From positions 1-9,787 of the forward strand of contig DGHZ01000055.1 of the NCBI GenBank assembly GCA_002392945.1: a stretch of DNA of 9,787 nucleotides, in the 5' to 3' direction. The position numbers and the translations under genes are program-made. The notes under the pieces were generated by a model. It had not been told where the DNA came from. It made no database searches and saw only the letters and a program-made list of their open reading frames with translations. The DNA comes from Caryophanales bacterium UBA3835 (GTDB lineage: Bacteria; Bacillota_I; Bacilli_A; RFN20; CAG-826). This document shows positions 1 to 6,409 of this stretch, one piece after another. Numbering within the stretch: the first letter of the stretch is position 1; each line of letters begins with the position of its first letter.

Positions 1-771
1 AGCACAATCGTTACCTTATACTGCAAAAAAAGATATTACCCAATATATGCGATTGTCACATTAGGTTTATGTTTTGCAGTTGCTGGAACGTTTAGTATTT
101 TTGACGCTCTTATTTATGTATTTCCTTCATTGATAGTGGGTTTTGTATTTGGATATTGTTTTGAAAAAAAACTACCAGCCATTTTGATTATTGTTGGGGC
201 AACAATTGTTCAATTTGGTTTAACTTACTTAACCTATTTTATATTATCAAAAGCAATAGCAAACTTTGATATCATGTATGGCATTATTAAATTATTTGGT
301 ATGTCTGACTTCCCATTTTTAGATGAATTTATCTTGATTTTTGTCTATATAATTTCTTTAATTCAAATTGTTTTATCTTATATCTTTATAAATTTCGAGA
401 TTAAAAAATTTGGAATAGATGTTAACCTAGATTGTCAACAAAGATATTTTTTGTATTCACTGACAATTATCTCAACTGGACTAAGTGTATTAGCCTATTT
501 CTTCTTCCCAAATTGGTCTATTGTCTTTGCTTTGATTCCATTACCAGTTTATATTTATGAAACACTTCAATTGATACTTAAAAGGAAGGTTTCAAACTAT
601 ATCTTGGTTGGATTAGCTCATTTAGCATTTATTTTCATTTTTGCCTTTTTATATAGATATGTGTCTTCACCAAATCAATTAATTTTAATTTCCACATTAC
701 TTGGATTAGTTACAATAATTGACTTTTTGGACAATTATTGTTTTATTCAAGAATCTAATAATCTAAAATAG
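1..771 (+). CDS. Polytopic membrane protein, 5' end outside the window (possibly DUF2232/YybS-like)
   Basis: The reading frame is open from the first base to the TAG at 769-771, giving 256 visible residues, so the gene starts upstream of the window. The TTG at 130 is not needed as a start. The visible part is almost entirely hydrophobic, with segments near residues 15-30, 35-53, 58-80, 107-131, 150-169, 172-192, 200-220 and 226-245, about seven or eight membrane helices separated by short charged loops. There is no visible catalytic motif. The helix-rich pattern and length recall the DUF2232/YybS membrane family, which is S-component-like in fold, but I see no diagnostic motif and that placement is a guess. 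It lies 4 bp upstream of the next gene in the same direction, so the two are probably co-transcribed. The function is unknown. Confidence 0.8.
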   Translation, partial: STIVTLYCKKRYYPIYAIVTLGLCFAVAGTFSIFDALIYVFPSLIVGFVFGYCFEKKLPAILIIVGATIVQFGLTYLTYFILSKAIANFDIMYGIIKLFGMSDFPFLDEFILIFVYIISLIQIVLSYIFINFEIKKFGIDVNLDCQQRYFLYSLTIISTGLSVLAYFFFPNWSIVFALIPLPVYIYETLQLILKRKVSNYILVGLAHLAFIFIFAFLYRYVSSPNQLILISTLLGLVTIIDFLDNYCFIQESNNLK

Positions 772-775
772 ATTC

Positions 776-1138
776 ATGATTTCATTTATCAAAGGCATTT
801 TAAAAGGTTTATTCTACGTCGTATTTTTCCCTTTCGGATTACTAGCGATTTGTTTATACGCAGTTTTTGGGGTATTTGTTTTTGTCTATCGCTTAATAAA
901 ACTAGCGATTTTATTCTTCACAGGTAGAAATCTTAAGAATGAGCTTCCTGAAGATGAAGAAGTTAAAAAGATCTTAGAGGGCACTAATGAAGAAGAGCAA
1001 TCTCAAGAACCAGCTTTAAATCTTTATCCTAGCGATCAAGAAATGTATAACACAAATGAATATATTTCTCCTTCTTTTGAAGAAAGTAAAATAGAAGAAG
1101 AACCAACACCACTAGAGGAGGAAAATAAAGATGAATAA
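776..1138 (+). CDS. Small membrane protein with a long acidic C-terminal tail
   Basis: This 120-residue protein is not one I recognise. Residues 1-50 are hydrophobic with scattered lysines and arginines (K6, K10, R39, K42, R51) and could form one long or two closely spaced helices (about 9-30 and 32-49). Residues 52-120 are hydrophilic and strongly acidic, rich in Glu with few basic residues, and probably disordered in the cytoplasm. The design suggests a membrane-anchored tail that binds a partner. No Shine-Dalgarno site precedes ATG 776; the hexamer TAAAAT at 764-769 ends 6 nt before the start. The 3' end overlaps the next gene by 8 bp, which implies translational coupling with the protein encoded there. 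The function is unknown. Confidence 0.75.
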   Translation: MISFIKGILKGLFYVVFFPFGLLAICLYAVFGVFVFVYRLIKLAILFFTGRNLKNELPEDEEVKKILEGTNEEEQSQEPALNLYPSDQEMYNTNEYISPSFEESKIEEEPTPLEEENKDE

Positions 1139-1772
1139 CATCTTAATTTCATTATCTGATGGTGATAAAAGATTAATCTTTACTCTTCTTTTAATTTTTA
1201 TTATTATTCTCGTTTTTATTGGTTTATTAGGATTCATCCTAATGAGAATAATGAAATTCCAATCTAAAAAGATGGATACATTGGTTCACGATGCAGTGGT
1301 CACTAAGGTAATTAAAGATAAAAAACACCTCATCAGGTATGGGCGTAATAAAAACTGGGCCTATTTCTTTAAACAAGCATATATCCCAATGATTATCATT
1401 GTGGTAGGCTTTATTGTACTTATTATCCATAACTCAGTGAACAATTATTGGGGCTATAACCCATTCTCTACATATGACGGCTTTGGAACATTGTTTTTTA
1501 CTTGGAAATTATCTGGTGATTATATCGGAGGTTCCTTAATTAGATTTGCAAAACTTGTTTTAGATAACACTCCTCACTTCACCGCTATTGCATGGTGCGG
1601 CTATATTTTTGGACCATGTATTCTAGTGGGAGGCACATGGTATTTAGTAGCTGTTAGTTCCTTATTAGCAAGAACCGTGATGTTATATAAACGAGGCAAA
1701 ACTCTATTTGAAAAAAGCCTCGAAGGTTATAACCAAAACGAAGCTTTAAATAACACTAATACAAATAATTAA
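1131..1772 (+). CDS. Membrane protein of unknown function, three to four helices
   Basis: The 213-residue product has a hydrophobic helix at about 14-41, a basic, probably cytoplasmic linker at 42-80 (many Lys and Arg), a second helix at about 82-100, a more polar aromatic stretch at 101-135 that may lie outside the membrane, and a long hydrophobic region at about 152-183. It ends in an Asn-rich hydrophilic tail. The start is well supported by a strong Shine-Dalgarno run AGAGGAGG at 1114-1121, 9 nt before ATG 1131. The start lies inside the last codons of the preceding gene (ATGAATAA overlap), so the two are coupled. The stop codon at 1770-1772 directly abuts the stop of the convergent 48-aa gene. 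I see no enzymatic motif and cannot assign a function. Confidence 0.75.
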   Translation: MNNILISLSDGDKRLIFTLLLIFIIILVFIGLLGFILMRIMKFQSKKMDTLVHDAVVTKVIKDKKHLIRYGRNKNWAYFFKQAYIPMIIIVVGFIVLIIHNSVNNYWGYNPFSTYDGFGTLFFTWKLSGDYIGGSLIRFAKLVLDNTPHFTAIAWCGYIFGPCILVGGTWYLVAVSSLLARTVMLYKRGKTLFEKSLEGYNQNEALNNTNTNN

Positions 1773-1919
1773 TTATTTGTTGTTTATCAACATTATCACT
1801 TGAATAAAAATATAAGCAATTAATAATACATTAAAAACAATAAGGAACCAGAAGGTGCGACTTCTCGCAACTTCTTTTCTTTTTTCTTTTTCCTCAGGCG
1901 AAACTTTATAAGTCTTCAT
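1773..1919 (-). CDS. 48-residue single-helix membrane protein downstream of asnS
   Basis: This short open frame runs from ATG 1919-1917 to TAA 1775-1773, beginning 1 bp after the asnS stop. The product has a charged N-terminus (residues 1-21, rich in Lys and Glu, about KVSPEEKEKRKEVARSR), one strongly hydrophobic helix (about 23-45, beginning FWFLIVFNVLLI) and a short NNK tail. That is a typical layout for a small bitopic membrane protein, with the positive N-terminus predicted to be cytoplasmic. Tight linkage to asnS, the coherent charge/helix architecture and the exact fit between two stop codons argue for a real gene. There is no clear Shine-Dalgarno site, so translation may depend on coupling to asnS. 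The function is unknown; a non-coding 3' UTR is the alternative. Confidence 0.6.
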   Translation of the reverse strand: MKTYKVSPEEKEKRKEVARSRTFWFLIVFNVLLIAYIFIQVIMLINNK

Positions 1920-1920
1920 A

Positions 1921-3315
1921 TTAATACTTTATCGAACCGCTTGTACGTGGATATGGTTGCACATCTCTAATATTTTGCATACCAGTCACATACATTAATA
2001 GTCTATCAAAGCCAATTCCAAATCCAGAGTGGACACATCCACCATATTTACGAGTGTCTAGATACCACTCTAAGCCTTGAGTTAAACCTAATTTATCCAT
2101 CTTGGCTTTTAATAATTCATAATTTTCTTCTCTTTGAGATCCACCAACAAGTTCTCCAACAGCAGGAACTAATAAATCACATGCTGCCACAGTCTTTTTA
2201 TCAGGATTAAGTTTCATATAGAAGGCTTTAATTTCTTCAGGATAATCAATTAAGAATAATGGTCCGTTTACCACTTTTTCAGTTAGGTAACGTTCGTGTT
2301 CAGACTGTAAATCCATACCCCACTCAATATTACTGTTATCGAATTTCACGCCATTTTTGACGGCATTTTTAAGGATTTCTACCCCTTCTGTATATGTCAT
2401 CTTCTTAAACTCAGAATTCACAACATGATTTAATCTATCCATCAAAGTTGGATCAATCATTGTGTTAAAGAATTTCATTTCTTCAGGGCAGGCTTGCATC
2501 ACATAATTTATGCAGTATTTAATGCAGTCCTCAATAACAGACATGTTGCCGCTTAAATCACAAAACGCCATTTCTGGTTCAACCATCCAGAATTCAGAGG
2601 CGTGTCTAACTGTGTTAGAGTGTTCTGCTCTAAAAACAGGACCAAATGTATAGACATTTCTAAACGCCAAAGCAAATGGTTCAACGTGTAATTGACCAGT
2701 AACAGTTAAATTAACTTTTCTACCATAGAATTCAAATGGGTCTTTGGTATCATGAGTGGTAACGTCAAAGACATTTCCTGCTCCTTCTCCATCATTAGTA
2801 GTAATTTCTGGAGTATGAACATATAAGAAACCTCTTTCTTGGAAGAATTGATGGATAGCAAAACTTAATACGCTTCTCACTCTAAAAATAGCTTGGAAAG
2901 TATTTCCTCTTGGTCTGATATGAGCAATTTCTCTAAGAAATTCAAAGGAATGTCTCTTCTTTTGAAGAGGATAATCTTCATCACAATCTCCTAATAATTC
3001 TGTAGAAGCTAATTCGATTTCAAATGGTTGTTTATTTTCAGGAGTTAATTTCACCTTACCAACAACTTTAATTGCGCAGCCATTTCTAAATGAAGAGGCT
3101 AATTCATAGCAACTAGATTCTTTTAGATAGACTAATTGCACATTTTTAAAATATGTCCCATCATTAAATTCAATGAAACCAATTTGGCCATTCGCCCTAT
3201 TGGTGCGAACCCAGCCCTCTAATTGAACTTCACTAGAAAGTAGTTCTTTTAATTCTTCTTGGTCTCCATTTATGACAATATCGAATAATTCAAAGTTTGT
3301 GATATTTTTGCTCAT
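1921..3315 (-). CDS. asnS: Asparagine--tRNA ligase (AsnRS)
   Basis: This enzyme charges tRNA-Asn with asparagine using ATP in the cytoplasm. The 464-residue product has an N-terminal OB-fold anticodon-binding domain (about residues 29-106, with EGWVRTNR at its start) followed by a class IIb synthetase core. Visible motifs are the GEGAGNVFDVTT stretch near 176-187, motif 2 (FRAEHSNTVRHASEF, about 228-242) and motif 3 (GFGIGFDRLLMYV, about 431-443), with the C-terminal R-D-V-x-P-Y-P-R signature. The length fits bacterial AsnRS, and the absence of the large insertion of bacterial AspRS supports Asn over Asp. I chose ATG 3315 rather than ATG 3321 because GAGGAA at 3327-3322 is 6 nt from it, while the upstream ATG almost touches that site. 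asnS follows tsaD after 58 bp. Confidence 0.95.
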   Translation of the reverse strand: MSKNITNFELFDIVINGDQEELKELLSSEVQLEGWVRTNRANGQIGFIEFNDGTYFKNVQLVYLKESSCYELASSFRNGCAIKVVGKVKLTPENKQPFEIELASTELLGDCDEDYPLQKKRHSFEFLREIAHIRPRGNTFQAIFRVRSVLSFAIHQFFQERGFLYVHTPEITTNDGEGAGNVFDVTTHDTKDPFEFYGRKVNLTVTGQLHVEPFALAFRNVYTFGPVFRAEHSNTVRHASEFWMVEPEMAFCDLSGNMSVIEDCIKYCINYVMQACPEEMKFFNTMIDPTLMDRLNHVVNSEFKKMTYTEGVEILKNAVKNGVKFDNSNIEWGMDLQSEHERYLTEKVVNGPLFLIDYPEEIKAFYMKLNPDKKTVAACDLLVPAVGELVGGSQREENYELLKAKMDKLGLTQGLEWYLDTRKYGGCVHSGFGIGFDRLLMYVTGMQNIRDVQPYPRTSGSIKY

Positions 3316-3336
3316 AATCATTTCCTCGTATTAAGT

Positions 3337-3342
3337 ATTATA
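3337..3342 (-). promoter_or_regulatory. Possible internal promoter (-10) for asnS
   Basis: On the - strand, 3342-3337 reads TATAAT, a perfect -10 hexamer in the only sizeable gap of the operon. A -35 at the right distance is weak (TTAAAT at 3365-3360 with a 17-nt spacer). Transcription would begin about 3330, giving a short leader that still contains the GAGGAA ribosome binding site. This could give asnS and the 48-aa gene expression independent of the t6A genes. In AT-rich DNA such a hexamer can occur by chance. Confidence 0.4.
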
Positions 3343-3352
3343 TCTAATCTTG

Positions 3353-3376
3353 TGAAATCATTTAATAAAGATTTCA
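3353..3376 (-). repeat. Inverted repeat over the tsaD stop codon
   Basis: Perfect 7-bp arms TGAAATC (3353-3359) and GATTTCA (3370-3376) are separated by 10 nt. On the - strand the first arm begins with the TGA stop of tsaD. The stem is AT-rich and no T-run follows, so it is not a convincing terminator. It could be a weak RNA hairpin that stabilises or processes the transcript between tsaD and asnS. Confidence 0.35.
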
Positions 3377-4387
3377 AAATTTATTCCATTCGTCGATTTT
3401 CCAGTTTGGATCAACTCCTAAATCTAAAGGAGCAAATACTTTCAAATCGTATAATCTGGTTGCGACTTTTGCAATCATCGCTGCATTATCAGTACAACAC
3501 CACATAGGTGGTATTTTAATCTCAACATTAAGTTTATTCATTTCTTTAGTCATCTCTTCTCTTAGATATGAGTTCGCAGATACTCCACCCGCTAGGATGA
3601 CTTGATTAACTTTATATTCTTTAACAGCCTTAATTGTTCTATCAATCACTAGTCCTACCGCGACATCTTGGAAGGATTTACACATATCAGCAACATTCAC
3701 TTTTTCACCTTTTTGTTCTAGGTTATGAACCAAATTAATAACATTAGTTTTTAATCCAGAATAAGAAAGATTTAGCGTTTTTACTCCTTTTAAGGGAGTA
3801 GGTAAATCGTATGTATGTTTTCCTTCTTTAGCAAGTTTATCAATAGGAATTCCTCCAGGATAAGGAAGACCTAACACTCTAGCAACCTTGTCATAGCATT
3901 CCCCAATCGCATCATCAACGGTTTCAGCAATGATTTCAAATTCCATATGATCTTTCATCAATACTAATTCAGTATTTCCGCCAGAAACCACTACCGCTAA
4001 CATTGGGAATTTAAATTCTGATACATATTCATTAGCGTAAATATGTCCCGCTAAATGATGAACCGGAATTAAAGGAATGTTATAAAGCATAGAAATCGTT
4101 TTAGCGGCTTGTAATCCAACATGAAGCGCACCAATTAAACCTGGTCCTCTAGTAACAGCAATAGCGTCTAATTCTTCAAAAGAGGTTTTTGCTTCTTCCA
4201 TAGCTTCTTTAATAACAATAGATATATTTTCAGCGTGTAATCTAGAAGCAATTTCCGGCATTACTCCACCGTATTTACGATGTACATCTATTTGAGTGGA
4301 AACAATATTACTTAAAAGAACACCATTATCAATAACGGATGCTGCAGTTTCATCACAGCTACTTTCAATAGCAAGTATCTTAGCCAT
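3374..4387 (-). CDS. tsaD: tRNA N6-threonylcarbamoyladenosine transferase, catalytic subunit TsaD
   Basis: TsaD transfers the threonylcarbamoyl group from TC-AMP to A37 of ANN-decoding tRNAs, working with TsaB and TsaE. The 337-residue protein shows the family's features: N-terminal IESSCDETAAS (7-17), the metal-binding HxxxH as H111 and H115 in VHHLAGHIYA, VVSGGNTEL (133-141), SYSGLKTNV (208-216), GGVSANSYLR (267-276) and D300 in the CTDNAAM stretch. H111, H115 and D300 are the metal ligands in the E. coli enzyme and fall at the same residue numbers here. The length is full for the family. The start overlaps the end of rimI by 8 bp, and AAAGGAG in the rimI tail serves as its Shine-Dalgarno site. 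It ends on TGA, the only TGA stop among the complete genes here. Confidence 0.97.
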   Translation of the reverse strand: MAKILAIESSCDETAASVIDNGVLLSNIVSTQIDVHRKYGGVMPEIASRLHAENISIVIKEAMEEAKTSFEELDAIAVTRGPGLIGALHVGLQAAKTISMLYNIPLIPVHHLAGHIYANEYVSEFKFPMLAVVVSGGNTELVLMKDHMEFEIIAETVDDAIGECYDKVARVLGLPYPGGIPIDKLAKEGKHTYDLPTPLKGVKTLNLSYSGLKTNVINLVHNLEQKGEKVNVADMCKSFQDVAVGLVIDRTIKAVKEYKVNQVILAGGVSANSYLREEMTKEMNKLNVEIKIPPMWCCTDNAAMIAKVATRLYDLKVFAPLDLGVDPNWKIDEWNKF

Positions 4388-4835
4388 TAAACTCCACTCC
4401 TTTCATCATATATATTGCGTTTTCACCATTGGAATAATAATTTGGTTTAACTAAAAATTGATTAAATCCATGTTTTGTGTAGAAATTAATTCCTTTGGAA
4501 TTAGATTCTCTAACTTCTAAAGTAATAGTTAAAGCTTTTTTTGCGTAACAATCTTTAATTACTTCCTCTAATAGTTTAGAACCAATAGAGTGTCTTTGAT
4601 AATTTGGATGAACGGCAATTTGGCAAATTGTGGCGCTATCAAACGTCACCCAATAATCAACATAACCAACTACCTCGTTATTAATTGTAGCGACTAGTAA
4701 AGTCGCAAATTGATTATTATTGAGTTCTCTAATAATGTCTTCCTTTTTCCAAGGAGCAACAAAACAGAGATTTTCAATCTCCATCACTTTATCTAAGTCT
4801 ATTTCCTTAAGTTCTCTAATATCTACTAAATACAT
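4380..4835 (-). CDS. rimI: GNAT N-acetyltransferase, RimI family (ribosomal protein bS18 N-terminal acetylation)
   Basis: The 151-residue product is a single GNAT domain. Motif A covers about residues 68-92 (ICQIAVHPNYQRHSIGSKLL). The RimI-type LEVRESN stretch holds E107, the probable catalytic glutamate. INFYTKHGF holds Y119, the likely general acid, and a late PNYY...NAIYMM segment is also typical. RimI acetylates the N-terminal alanine of bS18 using acetyl-CoA. Odd point: the usual acetyl-CoA loop (Q/R)xxGx(G/A) reads Q80-R-H-S-I-G, with Ser83 in place of the first glycine. Its place between tsaB and tsaD is the classic Firmicute arrangement and supports RimI over other GNATs. AAAGGA lies 6 nt before ATG 4835, and the gap to tsaB is 2 bp. 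Confidence 0.88.
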   Translation of the reverse strand: MYLVDIRELKEIDLDKVMEIENLCFVAPWKKEDIIRELNNNQFATLLVATINNEVVGYVDYWVTFDSATICQIAVHPNYQRHSIGSKLLEEVIKDCYAKKALTITLEVRESNSKGINFYTKHGFNQFLVKPNYYSNGENAIYMMKGVEFNG

Positions 4836-4837
4836 AA

Positions 4838-5422
4838 CTAATCCTTTAGATATACTGGTTTTAACGCTAAAGCGTTATCATAAGGTTTAATAAGCTTTAA
4901 TAAACTCACCATTTGCAAACAAATGTTTGAATCTAAATTATTAAAACCTAAATAAGATACATTCCCACAAATCGAATAATCAGGATGCTCTTTAATATAT
5001 TCAATAACTTCATCGTTTGTCTTAATAGTGTCGCTCACTAAAACTTTATCTTTTTGATATACACCAAAATAACTTCTATTACTTCTCGCGTTAATTAAGC
5101 AAATTGAAGGTTTGTCATTATCTTTAAGCACTCTTAAAGAAGAAACAGGATATATAGGGACATCTAAACACAAAGAGATAACTTTAGCGATAGTTAAAGA
5201 AATCCTTACCCCGGTATATGAACCAGGCCCGATAGAAGTCATTACCCCAGTAATATCTTTTCTAGATAAAGAATATTTCTTTAACAAAGCGTCAATTTCT
5301 GGAATCATATGTTCAGACTGAACTTGCCAAGCCTCATAGGAGGTATAACCTAAAAGTTCACCATTAGATTCCACTCCAACAGATAAAGATGTATTTGAAC
5401 TATCAAGTAATAATGTCGCCAT
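4838..5422 (-). CDS. tsaB: t6A biosynthesis protein TsaB
   Basis: TsaB is the non-catalytic paralogue of TsaD that forms the TsaB-TsaD heterodimer and recruits TsaE, allowing t6A37 formation. The 194-residue protein opens with LLLDSSNTSLSVGV (residues 4-17), the ASKHA-fold phosphate-loop region. It carries QSEHMIPEID (35-44) and the family signature SIGPGSYTGVRIS (63-75). The metal-binding HxxxH of TsaD is absent, as expected. It is somewhat shorter than many TsaB proteins (about 215-235 aa), mainly in the C-terminal half, as is common in small-genome Firmicutes. A distant AGAGG lies 12 nt before ATG 5422. The tsaE stop is 1 bp upstream, so translation is probably coupled. Confidence 0.94.
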   Translation of the reverse strand: MATLLLDSSNTSLSVGVESNGELLGYTSYEAWQVQSEHMIPEIDALLKKYSLSRKDITGVMTSIGPGSYTGVRISLTIAKVISLCLDVPIYPVSSLRVLKDNDKPSICLINARSNRSYFGVYQKDKVLVSDTIKTNDEVIEYIKEHPDYSICGNVSYLGFNNLDSNICLQMVSLLKLIKPYDNALALKPVYLKD

Positions 5423-5423
5423 A

Positions 5424-5864
5424 TTATTTAATTACCTCTAATAAGCTAGAGTCTTTCGAATAGACCTTGATATGTCTAGCATTTTCTCCAGTAATACTAA
5501 TCTCAATATATAAGGTGTTTAGTGGTAATAAATTAGAAATAAATTGAGGCCATTCAATCATAGTGAGGCCAGTTTCATAACCAATATATTCATCTAAACC
5601 AATATCGGTATTTAAATCTGCAAGTCGATAAGCATCAATATGGATTAATGGTCTATCTCCTTTTAAATATAGTTTCATAATATTAAAAGTTGGAGATTGA
5701 ACCACTTCATCGATATTCAATCCTTTAGCGACACTTCTTACTAATGTAGTCTTTCCCGCACCTAAATCACCTAATAACGCTACCACGGTGCCACTAGGTA
5801 GTTTAGAGGCTAGTTTAAGGCCAAATTCATGCATTTGTTCACAGTTAAAAACATCAAATTCCAT
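5424..5864 (-). CDS. tsaE: tRNA threonylcarbamoyladenosine biosynthesis ATPase TsaE
   Basis: TsaE is the P-loop ATPase that drives cycles of the TsaBD complex during t6A synthesis. The 146-residue protein has a clear Walker A (GDLGAGKTT, 32-40), the SPTF switch-like motif (57-60), HIDAYRL (75-81), whose aspartate is in the Walker B region, and MIEWPQ (102-107). These are all diagnostic of the TsaE/YdiB family, and the length is standard. The start at ATG 5864 has no good Shine-Dalgarno site; the only upstream sequence is the 10 bp after the ntdP stop, so translation probably relies on coupling. TsaC, which makes the TC-AMP substrate, is not in this window. Confidence 0.96.
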   Translation of the reverse strand: MEFDVFNCEQMHEFGLKLASKLPSGTVVALLGDLGAGKTTLVRSVAKGLNIDEVVQSPTFNIMKLYLKGDRPLIHIDAYRLADLNTDIGLDEYIGYETGLTMIEWPQFISNLLPLNTLYIEISITGENARHIKVYSKDSSLLEVIK

Positions 5865-5874
5865 ATATTTAAAA

Positions 5875-6408
5875 CTATTTATCCTTGTTTAATTGATTTA
5901 AGAACTTATCATAATAAGTTCTGATTCTTTCATCATTAAATGGAAATTCTCTTTTTTCCATCTTACTTACAACTAGCTTAACGGAGTATCTTAAAACCTT
6001 ATCAAGTTCATCGGTATATTTATATGTTTCTTTGTGCCTTAAATACTCTTTTTCATCCAAGATTTTAATGTCTCCACTAGGAAATAATTTAGCATCTAAA
6101 TCATAGTCGATATATTTAATCATTCTAGAATTAATTAAGGCAGGTGAAGCGATGTTACAGTAATAACAAATTCCATCTTCTTTGAGCATACAGATAACAT
6201 TCCACCATTCTTTTTTAGAGAAGATAGTGACTGCTGGTTCTTTGGTAAACCAACGTCTTCCGTTATATTCCACGACTTTCGCTTTTTTAGTCGCGATTAC
6301 TATAAAGTCATCGTTATTAGCCAATACTAAACCACGATCCCAACAGCGGTGTAAAGATCCATCGTGTTTATAACATTGAATAGCTAACCAATGACCAAAT
6401 AATCCCAT
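5875..6408 (-). CDS. ntdP: DUF402 nucleoside tri-/diphosphatase, Ntdp/YgaC family
   Basis: The 177-residue protein matches the Firmicute YgaC/Ntdp (UPF0374) family along its length. It has YKHDGSLHRCW (13-23), a GRRWFTKEPAV segment (50-60), the conserved WWNVICMLKEDGICYYCN stretch (68-85) and KYIDYDLDAKLFPSG (98-112), whose aspartates are likely metal ligands. The tail is charged and helical. Characterised members hydrolyse nucleoside tri- and diphosphates using divalent metals. The short N-terminus (MGLFGHW) before the barrel is slightly shorter than in the Bacillus and Staphylococcus proteins. ATG 6408 follows the previous stop by 1 bp and has only a weak AGAGA upstream, so coupling is likely. 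Its place ahead of tsaE in a t6A operon is less usual than the tsaE-tsaB-rimI-tsaD core. Confidence 0.9.
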   Translation of the reverse strand: MGLFGHWLAIQCYKHDGSLHRCWDRGLVLANNDDFIVIATKKAKVVEYNGRRWFTKEPAVTIFSKKEWWNVICMLKEDGICYYCNIASPALINSRMIKYIDYDLDAKLFPSGDIKILDEKEYLRHKETYKYTDELDKVLRYSVKLVVSKMEKREFPFNDERIRTYYDKFLNQLNKDK

Positions 6409-6409
6409 A

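Noticed and set aside
1239..1430. Reverse-strand open frame of 63 codons
   Set aside because: It lies wholly inside a well-supported + strand gene and has no ribosome binding site or coherent protein features. The similar frames at 5112-5321, 6182-6373 and 8031-8222 were rejected for the same reason.
1921..3321. asnS starting at ATG 3321
   Set aside because: The Shine-Dalgarno GAGGAA lies almost against this ATG; ATG 3315 is at the proper 6-nt distance and removes only two residues.
3374..3376. Mycoplasma-type code in which TGA encodes Trp
   Set aside because: All tryptophans in the conserved proteins are TGG, no conserved gene is interrupted by TGA, and tsaD ends on TGA exactly where the family ends.
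3353..3376. Rho-independent terminator after tsaD
   Set aside because: The hairpin is AT-rich with a 10-nt loop and no T-run follows on the - strand; it is kept only as an inverted repeat.
4862..4877. 16-bp palindrome TAACGCT-AA-AGCGTTA as a regulatory site
   Set aside because: It lies inside the tsaB coding sequence (Asn-Ala-Leu-Ala-Leu region) and is explained by codon use; there is no T-run or promoter beside it.
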